Of a DNA stretch of 6,254 bases, positions 1 to 5,927 are shown piece after piece. The translations under genes and the position numbers were made by a program. This stretch comes from Spirochaetales bacterium (lineage in GTDB: Bacteria > Spirochaetota > Spirochaetia > SZUA-6 > DRHE01), in NCBI GenBank assembly GCA_023136785.1, contig JAGLQP010000121.1, forward strand, positions 1 through 6,254, read 5' to 3'. The first letter of the stretch is position 1; the number at the start of each line of letters is the position of its first letter. The notes under the pieces were generated by a model. That model was given only the letters and a program-made list of their open reading frames with translations. It had not been told where the DNA came from and ran no database searches.

Positions 1-293
1 AGCTCCGGGTAGAGAAGGTCAAACAGGGCCAAGGCAAAGGCGGCCAGTTCCCCGGCTTCCGGAAAAGTGTCCGCCGGTCTCTGAAGCAGCTCAGCCGCCT
101 CCCGCAGGTGCTCGGGGGCGCCCCGCTCGATCAACCCGCGGGCATTCTCCAGCAGGAGCGGATCCGGACCCGTGGGAAGCTCTTCGACCTCCTCCGGAGC
201 TCCGGCGCAGCCGGCAACCAACAGTATCGCGGTCAGAAGGACCGCGGATACTAGCAAATACACCCTCTGTGTCCCATTCAAGGCAATCTTCAT
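1..293 (-). CDS. Lipoprotein of unknown function, N-terminal part (C-terminus outside the window)
   Basis: Reading leftward from the ATG at 293-291 gives 97 open codons that run off the left edge, so only the N-terminus is seen. It starts MKIALNGTQR, has a hydrophobic core at about residues 11-26, then the lipobox L-V-A-G-C with Cys29 as the predicted lipidated residue. That marks an exported, membrane-attached lipoprotein. The mature part opens with a Glu/Pro-rich linker and continues as amphipathic helical sequence (LLLENARGLIERG, then HLREAAELL, then an Ala/Phe-rich helix), which would suit a helical-repeat, TPR-like lipoprotein, although no full TPR can be shown. The start is supported by an AGGGAG Shine-Dalgarno (300-305 on the minus strand) six bases upstream. 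The gene lies 65 bases downstream of the glycoside hydrolase gene on the same strand and may be cotranscribed with it or use the promoter proposed at 312-341. Exact function not recognised. Confidence 0.8.
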   Translation of the reverse strand, partial: MKIALNGTQRVYLLVSAVLLTAILLVAGCAGAPEEVEELPTGPDPLLLENARGLIERGAPEHLREAAELLQRPADTFPEAGELAAFALALFDLLYPE

Positions 294-311
294 GTCCCAC
301 TCCCTCTAACG

Positions 312-341
312 ATTGTATTGGACTGTACCATTTTCTGAGAA
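312..341 (-). promoter_or_regulatory. Possible sigma70-type promoter for the minus-strand lipoprotein gene
   Basis: On the minus strand TTCTCA (336-341) stands 18 bases from TACAAT (312-317). The -10 matches five of six consensus bases and the -35 four of six. Initiation would fall near 305, leaving about 12 bases of leader that just includes the AGGGAG Shine-Dalgarno. It lies in the 65-base gap after the hydrolase gene, so the lipoprotein could be expressed independently of it. Weak by sequence alone. Confidence 0.35.
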
Positions 342-343
342 AA
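331..343. repeat. Short palindrome overlapping the proposed -35 of the lipoprotein promoter
   Basis: TTTTCTGAGAAAA is a 13-base odd palindrome with six-base arms around a central G. It overlaps the proposed -35 (336-341) in the only AT-rich stretch of this gap. It could be a small operator. Its arms are A/T-rich with a one-base loop, so it is not a convincing terminator hairpin, and I see no other terminator between the two minus-strand genes. Confidence 0.3.
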
Positions 344-358
344 AGGAGAAGTTTGGAA

Positions 359-2416
359 TTATTCGGAAGGGGTACCGGGTATGTAGGAGGTCAGCGGCTC
401 GGTGACCATGTAGTAGCGGTTCGAAGCGTTCCAGAGGGTGAAGCCCGAGGAGGGCGCAGCCAGTGTGCCCTCGATCTGGTTGGTCAGGTAGAGGGAGTAT
501 TCCGCCGGGCCCATGGCCAGCTCCGCGCCGATCAGGAAGGCCTGGACATAGGGCCTGATGATGCTGCGTTTCCCCACCATGAAGGCCGCCCGGGAGGTGC
601 CCTCCTGATAGATCTTGCGGCCCCGCTCCAGGTAGGGATCATCCTTCATGAAATCTCGGGGAAAGTGGGAGGGATAGAACATCGGGCAGATTGCGTCCAC
701 GTAGTCCGCCAGAATCTCGATGCTCTGGCCGATCCAGTTTCCCATTCGATGCCAGGAGTTGAATCCGTACAGGTCCGTACTGATCGGGATGTGGATCGAT
801 TCCCGCACCCGGGTCAGAAAGGACTCCAGCGCATCGATCGGCGTCATCCCCTCCCGGCGGTACCGGTACTGGATCTGGGATAGCCTGCCGTCGGAGGGAA
901 AGCGGATGTAGTCGAACTGGATCTCGTCCACCCCCCGTTCCTGAAGCTCCTCGGCGATGGCCAGGTTGTAGCTCCAGACATCGGGGTTGTAGGGATCGAC
1001 CCAGTACTCATTCTGCACGTACTTGTAGACGGGTTCCGGAGGAACCTCCTCCTCCCCGTCTTCCGGGCTCTCCGCATCCTCCTCTTCTTCTTCCGGTTCG
1101 GGGGGGACCTCGACCTTGACCAGATATCGCCAGGGCTGGCCGCTTACACCGTTCCAGACGGCGTACTCGAAGTCGTTGTATCGGTACAGACGCTGGTCTT
1201 TGAACACCACCAGGCGGGCGATCACGTAGATGTCCTGCCGGTGAGCCTTGTCTACTAACTCCTCGAGGGAGAAGCGTTTGTTCACCGCCCCGATCTCTTT
1301 GGGAAACTCCAGGTTGGTGTCGTAGGCGATCCAGCCGAAGTCGTCCTTGCAGTCCACCACCAGAGAGTTCAGCCCGTTGTCCTTGATGAATTGCAGGTGG
1401 TTGTCCAGGTCCTCCCCTTGGGCGCGGTAGGAAGACACGTAGATACCGAAACGATCCGATGCTTTCCGGATCCGCTCCCGTCGAAAGGGATCTGGAACAG
1501 GATCGGCGGTTAGATCTTGGGAGCCGGCGAGGCGCCAATTCCCGGTCGCCAGAGGGTAGAGCCAGCGGGATTTGTGGGTCTGCACTTGAAGCGTCCAGGA
1601 AGCGCCTGCGGGAAGGATCTCCAGGCGGTGGATCACCTCAGCCCGGTCGTCCCCCGGGAACTCGAGGCGGGTCCAGGTTTTTCGATCCGGGCTTCCTCGA
1701 TAGACGCCGTGGCCGAATCCGCAGGCGAAGAAGATCACGCCGGAGTCGGTGGGATGGTAGCTCAGACCGGAGATTTCCTCGTAAAAACCGGCGCCCCGGT
1801 AGAGAAAACGGGCGGAGAGGGAGGGGTCCTGCCAGCTTGCACCCCGATCGGTGGTCTCGAAAAACCCGTTGAAGGATGTTCCCACCAGCAGGGTGTCCGG
1901 GTCCCGGGGGGAGAGAGCTACCGAGGTCAGGTAGGAGGTCGAGCGCAGGGGTTTGCCGATCGGGATCTGCTGCCAGCTGCCGCCGTAATTCTCTGAAAGA
2001 TATAGCTGGTCGGCGGTGGTTACTGCAACTCTGCCCTCGTTGTTTGGATCGATGTTGACAGCGGTGAGATGACGGATACGCCCTGATTCTTCACTAAATG
2101 GGTAGACCACCCGACGGGGAAGACCGTTGTTGCGCTCCAGCCAACTCGCCCCGTCGTCGAAGGATATCAGGAAACCCCGCTGCTTCGAGGTGGCATAGAG
2201 GATCCCGGAAGGTGTTTCCAGGATCTGCTCGATCGTGAATTTGCCGGGGGTGGAATAACCCGGATTGAGCAGGGGAAGTGTGTCTGCCTGTCCGATCTCG
2301 CTCAGGACTGCCATTTCCTCGGGGTTTCTCTCCTGGGCGCCCAGAAGAAAGAGCATGCCCCCGGCGAACAGAAGCAGCATCAAAAAAGATCCGATGAAGA
2401 GGAAACCTTTTCTCAT
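359..2416 (-). CDS. Membrane-anchored or secreted putative glycoside hydrolase: Asp-box beta-propeller plus DUF4015-like TIM barrel
   Basis: A 685-residue protein in two parts. Residues 1-27 (MRKG, then a long hydrophobic run ending LLGA) form a signal peptide or signal anchor. Residues about 60-300 carry four Asp-box (BNR) motifs of the S-x-D-x-G-x-T/S-W type at 85-92, 141-148, 188-195 and a degenerate one at 242-248, spaced 47-56 residues apart, as in sialidase/sortilin-type beta-propellers. Residues about 322-685 resemble the DUF4015 putative glycosyl hydrolase family: FGIYVSSY (323-330), LVVDCKDD (352-359), IYVIARLVVFKD (396-407), WVDPYNP (472-478), DEIQFDYIRFP (497-507), STDLYG (546-551) and CPMFYP (577-582). 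Asp502 and Asp355/Asp358 are plausible active-site acids by analogy with TIM-barrel hydrolases. The substrate is unknown. The start is uncertain: ATGs at 2446 and 2506 are in frame (695 and 715 residues), none has a well-placed Shine-Dalgarno, and I chose 2416 because it gives a normal signal sequence. The frame stays open to 2833, but that part lies antisense to the TPR lipoprotein. Confidence 0.85.
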   Translation of the reverse strand: MRKGFLFIGSFLMLLLFAGGMLFLLGAQERNPEEMAVLSEIGQADTLPLLNPGYSTPGKFTIEQILETPSGILYATSKQRGFLISFDDGASWLERNNGLPRRVVYPFSEESGRIRHLTAVNIDPNNEGRVAVTTADQLYLSENYGGSWQQIPIGKPLRSTSYLTSVALSPRDPDTLLVGTSFNGFFETTDRGASWQDPSLSARFLYRGAGFYEEISGLSYHPTDSGVIFFACGFGHGVYRGSPDRKTWTRLEFPGDDRAEVIHRLEILPAGASWTLQVQTHKSRWLYPLATGNWRLAGSQDLTADPVPDPFRRERIRKASDRFGIYVSSYRAQGEDLDNHLQFIKDNGLNSLVVDCKDDFGWIAYDTNLEFPKEIGAVNKRFSLEELVDKAHRQDIYVIARLVVFKDQRLYRYNDFEYAVWNGVSGQPWRYLVKVEVPPEPEEEEEDAESPEDGEEEVPPEPVYKYVQNEYWVDPYNPDVWSYNLAIAEELQERGVDEIQFDYIRFPSDGRLSQIQYRYRREGMTPIDALESFLTRVRESIHIPISTDLYGFNSWHRMGNWIGQSIEILADYVDAICPMFYPSHFPRDFMKDDPYLERGRKIYQEGTSRAAFMVGKRSIIRPYVQAFLIGAELAMGPAEYSLYLTNQIEGTLAAPSSGFTLWNASNRYYMVTEPLTSYIPGTPSE
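1031..1108 (-). other. Acidic Pro/Glu-rich insertion inside the hydrolase domain, bounded by VPPEP repeats
   Basis: Codons for residues 437-462 of the putative hydrolase encode a low-complexity stretch that begins and ends with VPPEP and is almost entirely Glu, Asp, Pro, Ser and Gly between. It sits between the WRYLV segment (429-433) and the YWVDPYNP motif (471-478) of the barrel, which I expect to be close together in DUF4015-type proteins. It is therefore probably a disordered surface loop. The reading frame is intact throughout. Confidence 0.7.
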
Positions 2417-2552
2417 AGGTCTGTAACGTGTAAATATCCGCTGCATATGTTGTATCGGCGCCGGTCTGCTTAATCTGTACTCTTCCACTAAAGCTTCATC
2501 GCCCATCCTCTCAGCGGCTAGGCGCGTACGAGGCTTGCGGAGGCACTCATCA

Positions 2553-2582
2553 GTGATAGCACGGTTCGAGCTTTCTTGCCAA
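2553..2582 (-). promoter_or_regulatory. Proposed leftward promoter for the glycoside hydrolase gene
   Basis: On the minus strand TTGGCA (2577-2582) is separated by 18 bases from TATCAC (2553-2558), and the -10 is preceded by TGC, giving an extended -10 (TGnTATCAC). The expected start of transcription is near 2546, about 40 bases before the ATG at 2506 and 130 before the ATG at 2416. Its -35 overlaps that of the rightward promoter, so two polymerases could hardly occupy both at once. Confidence 0.5.
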
Positions 2583-2605
2583 GGCTCCTCGGTACGTGCT
2601 ACACT
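2576..2605 (+). promoter_or_regulatory. Proposed rightward promoter for the TPR lipoprotein operon
   Basis: TTGCCA (2576-2581) is separated by 18 bases from TACACT (2600-2605), and TGC directly before the -10 makes an extended -10 element (TGCTACACT). Initiation is expected around 2611-2613, only 3-5 bases before the ATG at 2616, so the operon mRNA would be nearly leaderless. No other upstream gene on this strand is near enough to supply read-through within the window. Confidence 0.55.
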
Positions 2606-2615
2606 GCCAAACCGT

Positions 2616-3686
2616 ATGATACGCTTTCCTAGACAAAAGTGCGCTGCAGCCGGGCGGTTTGTTTTATTGGCAGCTCTGGTGACTCTCTCCCTCCTGGCCT
2701 GCCAAGAGGAGTACGCCCATTTCCTGGTGGGCAGCCTTGAAGAGAACCGGGAGATGCACGCCCTGTTCGATCTGCTCGAACGGGATCGGGATGTCGGTGA
2801 GAATCGATTCATCATTATCCAGCAGATCGCCAACCGTCTTCACGGGGCCGCGGAGTTGGAGAAGCTCATCCTGTTTCTCACCGGGTATGTGGAAAACAAC
2901 CAGAACGATCCGTACAACGCCTACTATCTGGGCATTGTGGCCGCCGCCTACAAAGACCAGGGGGCGGCGCCCATGGCAGTGCATTACTACGAGCGAATCT
3001 TGAAGAACTATCCGGACCTGCTGATCTCCGAGACCACGGTTCACTATCAGTGCCTCCAGGAACTGCTCGCGTTGGACGACGGTCCCAATGCCCGGATCGA
3101 GTACTACAAAGAGCTGATCTCACGATTCAGCGAGTACATCGATCCCGGCGCCACCTACTTCTACCTCGCCGAAGCGTATGAACAGGTGGGGGAGTGGGAG
3201 CAGGCCATTCGTGCCTATCAGAAGTTTCTCAAGTATCCGGAAACCGAGATTCCCGGATTTGCTCGGGTCCACAGCAAGATCCGGGAGAAGGTCGAGTTTT
3301 ACTATTCCGACAAGAGATGGACCGTGGAGAATCTCGATCAGCTGGTCACGGAGATCAAACGATCCGTCCAGGCCCGCAACACCAGGCGTCTGTTGACCTA
3401 CAAGGCAAAGGTAAACTTTTTCACCATGTCCTGGGCCCAGGCCGACGCGGATCAGATCATTTCCCTGGCCTTTGACATCGGGGCCTTTCTTCAATCTTCC
3501 CGGGTTCTGACCGATGATAAACTGGATATCGATTCCAACGCCGGGGAGGCGTTTTTACGCACCACCCGGTGGTCGTACCGGATCCCAACGTGGTACCTCT
3601 ACTTCCGCAAAGTGGAGTTCATGCCGGATCCGGAGATCAACGGACGATGGGAATGGGCTGGGATCTATTTCGGCGAAAAACTGTAA
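2616..3686 (+). CDS. TPR-repeat lipoprotein
   Basis: A 356-residue exported lipoprotein. Residues 1-28 form a lipoprotein signal (MIRFPRQK, a hydrophobic run from about 15) with lipobox S-L-L-A-C and Cys29 as the lipid site. Two clear TPR motifs follow: residues 100-133 (NAYYLGIVAAAYKDQG, ending ERILKNYP) and 178-211 (GATYFYLAEAYEQVGEWEQA, ending FLKYPE), with helical sequence between them that may hold degenerate repeats. TPRs bind other proteins, so a scaffold role at the membrane is likely. The C-terminal 100 residues differ: WSYRIPTWYLYF (319-330) and PEINGRWEWAGIYFG (339-353) are rich in aromatics and look like a small beta-rich or alpha+beta domain I cannot name. I chose the ATG at 2616 because it gives a normal signal peptide just after a good promoter. 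A GTG at 2553, nine bases after GGAGG, is an in-frame alternative adding 21 residues. It is the first gene of a three-gene operon. Confidence 0.87.
   Translation: MIRFPRQKCAAAGRFVLLAALVTLSLLACQEEYAHFLVGSLEENREMHALFDLLERDRDVGENRFIIIQQIANRLHGAAELEKLILFLTGYVENNQNDPYNAYYLGIVAAAYKDQGAAPMAVHYYERILKNYPDLLISETTVHYQCLQELLALDDGPNARIEYYKELISRFSEYIDPGATYFYLAEAYEQVGEWEQAIRAYQKFLKYPETEIPGFARVHSKIREKVEFYYSDKRWTVENLDQLVTEIKRSVQARNTRRLLTYKAKVNFFTMSWAQADADQIISLAFDIGAFLQSSRVLTDDKLDIDSNAGEAFLRTTRWSYRIPTWYLYFRKVEFMPDPEINGRWEWAGIYFGEKL
3632..3636 (+). promoter_or_regulatory. Ribosome binding site for the lytic transglycosylase, inside the upstream gene
   Basis: GGAGA lies 10 bases before the ATG at 3647 and within the last codons of the TPR lipoprotein gene. 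It favours 3647 over a second in-frame ATG at 3653, although the spacing is slightly long. Its position means translation of the two genes is probably coupled. Confidence 0.5.
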
Positions 3687-5032
3687 TCCTTCCTCTCCTT
3701 CTCTCTATACTTTTCGCGGTTTCTCCGCCCTGTCCGGGGGAGTCCTCGGGGCAGAGGCTTCAGCCCTGGGCCCCGATGCCGGATCAAGCCCGTCGTGAAG
3801 GCGGAACCTTAAGGGCAGGGGAGGCCCTGGCGGCACTGCACGACCGAAGCGCCGACGCCCTGCTCGAGCTGGGCGTGCCGGAGGATCCGGCGGTGGGCCT
3901 GTGGCGGCGACGTATCCTGGCGGCCGGAAGCGGAGCTGTGGAGCAGGCGCTGGTGCGGGGACGCATCTTCCGTCGTTTCATATCCGACCGGCTTGCCCAC
4001 AGGGGACTTCCCCAAGAGCTGATCTATCTACCGGTGTTGGAGTCCCACTATCGGGTGCGGGCGGTGTCTCGTTCCGGTGCCACCGGGCTGTGGCAGATCA
4101 TGGCCAATACCGCGGCGCCGTTGGGGCTGGTGACGGACAGATGGGTCGATGAACGCCGGGATTTCTGGGAATCTACAGAAGGGGCGTTGAAGAAACTAGA
4201 AGAAAACTATGGGATGTTCGGAGATTGGGATCTGGCTCTGGCCGCCTACAACTGTGGTGCGGGCAAACTGTCCAGAACGATTCGCTCCAGCGGCATCCGG
4301 GATTTTTGGCGGCTGCGGGAACAAGGACTTCTTCCTCCGGAGACGGCGGCCTACGTGCCCAAGTTCTACGCCCTGGTTTCGATCTGCAGCGATCCGGCGG
4401 CCTACGGATTGGATATAGATTGGCAGGAGTCTCCTTCCTTTCAGGGGATACTCCTGAAGCGCAGCCTGGAGCTGGCCCTGCTGGCCGAGGAAGTCGGGTT
4501 GTCCCTGTCCCTGATGGAGGAGGCCCATGGGGAGCTGCAGACTCCGATCACCCCTCCTGCGGTTAACACCGGCTACCGGCTCAAGGTTCCCGCCGAATCT
4601 GTCGAGCGGGTTCGGGAAGTGCTGGCGGACCCGCAGAAGGAGCTCCTGCGATTCACCTTTCACCGCATCCGTTCCGGTGACACCTTTTACGGGCTGGCCG
4701 AGTACTACGATCTCAGTGTGGCCCTGCTGATGGAGGCCAATACGGGGATCGAACCCCATCACTTGAGGATCGGTAAACAGCTCCGCATCCCTGTGTTTAG
4801 CGGGCGAGAACTAAGGGCCGAACCTATCCTGAGCTTCCCCGACCCGGACTCTTTTACTGCCCGCTACACCGTTGCGGCTGGAGACACGCTCTGGGGCATC
4901 TCCAGAGGCTTCGGTACAACCGTGGAGATGCTGGCCTGGGTGAACGGACGCAGCCTTGACGCGCTGCTGAAACCCGGCGAAACTCTTAAAGTACCCATGG
5001 ACTCCCCCGTGGAACAAGGAGAAACGTGGTGA
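3647..5032 (+). CDS. mltD: MltD-like membrane-bound or periplasmic lytic transglycosylase with two LysM domains
   Basis: A 461-residue exported enzyme of the SLT/GH23 type, which cleaves the MurNAc-GlcNAc bond of peptidoglycan to leave 1,6-anhydro ends. Residues 1 to about 26 form a signal peptide (FRRK, then a Leu-rich core). The catalytic domain (about 80-245) contains GLPQELIYLPVLESHY (120-135) with Glu132 as the expected catalytic acid, SRSGATGLWQIM (141-152) and AYNCG (200-204), the three hallmark motifs of the family. Two LysM peptidoglycan-binding domains follow: about 338-383 (HRIRSGDTFYGLAEYY to LRIGKQLRIPV) and 406-451 (RYTVAAGDTLWGISRGFG to LKPGETLKVPM). This order and length match E. 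coli MltD (about 450 residues). Unlike that protein it lacks a clear lipobox: the N-terminal SPPC is a poor match, so it may be soluble in the periplasm. It overlaps the TPR lipoprotein gene by 40 bases and the next gene by four, so all three are likely cotranslated. The symbol is by architecture only. Confidence 0.93.
   Translation: MGMGWDLFRRKTVILPLLLSILFAVSPPCPGESSGQRLQPWAPMPDQARREGGTLRAGEALAALHDRSADALLELGVPEDPAVGLWRRRILAAGSGAVEQALVRGRIFRRFISDRLAHRGLPQELIYLPVLESHYRVRAVSRSGATGLWQIMANTAAPLGLVTDRWVDERRDFWESTEGALKKLEENYGMFGDWDLALAAYNCGAGKLSRTIRSSGIRDFWRLREQGLLPPETAAYVPKFYALVSICSDPAAYGLDIDWQESPSFQGILLKRSLELALLAEEVGLSLSLMEEAHGELQTPITPPAVNTGYRLKVPAESVERVREVLADPQKELLRFTFHRIRSGDTFYGLAEYYDLSVALLMEANTGIEPHHLRIGKQLRIPVFSGRELRAEPILSFPDPDSFTARYTVAAGDTLWGISRGFGTTVEMLAWVNGRSLDALLKPGETLKVPMDSPVEQGETW
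5016..5021 (+). promoter_or_regulatory. Ribosome binding site deciding the GTG start of the third operon gene
   Basis: AAGGAG is the strongest Shine-Dalgarno in the window. Two GTG codons follow in the same frame, at 5026 and 5029. The spacing is four bases to the first and seven to the second. Seven is near the optimum, and 5029 also yields the common four-base GTGA stop/start overlap with the transglycosylase gene, so I prefer 5029. Confidence 0.75.
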
Positions 5033-5889
5033 ACAGGGTCGGCATTTTCCTTTTCCTTCTCCTCTGGTCGTTCCCAGGACCCCTGTCTGCTCAAGCGGAG
5101 GACATGAGAGTATCCGAACGGGTTGACTGGGAGCGGGGTGCCCTGATCCTGGAGGTAGGTTTCCCCATAGAGCCGAAACAGTTCGAGCCGGGCAGCCGTT
5201 TTGAAGCAGAGCGGGAGATCGAACGGCTCCTTCCCGGTTTATTCATGGAATCTGTCGTGGGGATCCCCTTCGATTCCTACCGGACGATCGGCGATCGCAT
5301 CAAGGAGGATCAGAGTCTCTTTCAAGCGCTCAGCAACACGGCTATAATTTCAGCCTCGAAGCGCTACTCCCGCATTCGGGGGGATCTGCAGGAGGTCCAG
5401 GTTCAGTACCGCTTTCCCTTTTACGGGCAAGGAGGCTTCGTCGTCCCTTTGATCGCCCACAGCCGTCCCTATCCCATGGAGCGGAAGCTGGGCTTCGTGC
5501 CCACCCGGAATTTTTCCGGGCTGGTCATCTATGCAAAGGGAGAGCTTCCCGTCCACGGCAAGGATGCCCGCGAGGCGGTTCGGCCGGCCGTCTTTCCCAG
5601 GCTGTACGACGAAGATATGAATCTGCTTCTTTCGGTGGAGATGTGCGATCCCGCCTACCTCGAGAAGTGGGGCATGGCGGCCTACACCGATTCTGAGGAA
5701 GACAGCGCCTTTCTCGAGCGCATCGGCGCGGTACCTCTTCGTACGGTGGCCAGAGGCGTGTTCGGCATCAATTCAACGGATCTGCTGCTCCCCTCCGAAG
5801 CCGTTCGGAGGCTCCTGGTGCGGGAGGCCAATCAAAGTATGCTTCGTCAGGGTCGAGTGCTTATCGTAATCGATGCCGAGGAAGATTGA
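5029..5889 (+). CDS. Secreted protein of unknown function, LPP20/FlgT-like in outline
   Basis: A 286-residue protein starting with GTG. Residues 1-23 form a signal peptide (hydrophobic VGIFLFLLLWSF, cleavage expected after A-Q-A at 21-23); no lipobox, so probably periplasmic or released. The mature part begins with a strand-like segment (WERGALILEVGF, 34-45) and an Arg/Glu-rich helix. Two stretches look familiar: FSGLVIYAKGELP with PAVFPRLYDEDMNLL (162-200), and the C-terminus GVFGINSTDLLL, EAVRRLL, GRVLIVID (243-282). I recall similar patterns (YTGLVIDARG..., PRI-DEDG, and a final G-N-TD ... RV-IVID) in secreted proteins related to LPP20/FlgT-like folds of other phyla. That is from memory and not a firm family call. 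It overlaps the transglycosylase gene by four bases (GTGA), and AAGGAG stands seven bases upstream. Tight coupling suggests action in the same periplasmic process. Confidence 0.85.
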   Translation: MNRVGIFLFLLLWSFPGPLSAQAEDMRVSERVDWERGALILEVGFPIEPKQFEPGSRFEAEREIERLLPGLFMESVVGIPFDSYRTIGDRIKEDQSLFQALSNTAIISASKRYSRIRGDLQEVQVQYRFPFYGQGGFVVPLIAHSRPYPMERKLGFVPTRNFSGLVIYAKGELPVHGKDAREAVRPAVFPRLYDEDMNLLLSVEMCDPAYLEKWGMAAYTDSEEDSAFLERIGAVPLRTVARGVFGINSTDLLLPSEAVRRLLVREANQSMLRQGRVLIVIDAEED

Positions 5890-5915
5890 CGTAAGCTTCC
5901 CTTTCCGTTTATCCT
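5886..5915 (+). promoter_or_regulatory. Proposed promoter for the SH3-like lipoprotein gene
   Basis: TTGACG (5886-5891), overlapping the stop codon of the previous gene, is separated by 18 bases from TATCCT (5910-5915). The -35 matches five of six consensus bases, the -10 four of six. Initiation would fall near 5921-5923, five to seven bases before the ATG at 5928. No terminator hairpin is visible in the 38-base gap, so operon read-through may also reach this gene. Confidence 0.45.
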
Positions 5916-5927
5916 ATTCGCCGACTC

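Larger units (their letters stand above)
2551..2606. repeat. Imperfect inverted repeat spanning both divergent -10 elements
   Basis: The left arm CAGTGATAGCACG (2551-2563) and right arm CGTGCTACACTG (2595-2606) are reverse complements except for one extra base in the left arm. The inner seven bases (TAGCACG/CGTGCTA) match perfectly. The symmetry centre, near 2579, coincides with the shared -35 block TTGCCAA (2576-2582). The arms hold the extended -10 elements of both proposed promoters. This may be simply two similar promoters placed back to back, or also the binding site of a dimeric regulator. Confidence 0.65.

Noticed and set aside
91..300. A 69-codon minus-strand frame starting at a GTG at 300
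   Set aside because: It is out of frame with the lipoprotein that has a proper signal peptide, lipobox and Shine-Dalgarno at 293; its own product is Gly/Arg/Pro-rich frame-shadow sequence.
269..883. A 204-codon open frame on the plus strand opposite the hydrolase gene
   Set aside because: It lies antisense to the well-supported hydrolase domain, and its sequence shows no domain, signal peptide or low-complexity-free core. Long antisense frames are expected in GC-rich coding DNA.
1459..1996. Two overlapping plus-strand frames (1459-1872 and 1517-1996) opposite the propeller region
   Set aside because: Their products are Arg/Gly-rich and mutually overlapping, with no recognisable features; they are shadows of the hydrolase gene.
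2553..2615. GTG at 2553 as the start of the TPR lipoprotein
   Set aside because: Although GGAGG lies nine bases upstream, it would add a 21-residue polar extension before a normal lipoprotein signal and would place the predicted promoter inside the gene. Kept only as an alternative.
2417..2833. Extension of the hydrolase reading frame up to 2833
   Set aside because: Beyond 2506 the translation is rich in Arg/Ser and basic shadow-like sequence and would run antisense through the start of the TPR lipoprotein and across both promoters.
3722..3736. Possible lipobox ending in Cys29 at the N-terminus of the lytic transglycosylase
   Set aside because: The residues before the Cys are S-P-P, and proline at these positions does not fit a signal peptidase II site; an ordinary signal peptide is more likely.
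5890..5927. Intrinsic terminator between the operon and the last lipoprotein gene
   Set aside because: No GC-rich hairpin followed by a T-run is present in these 38 bases.
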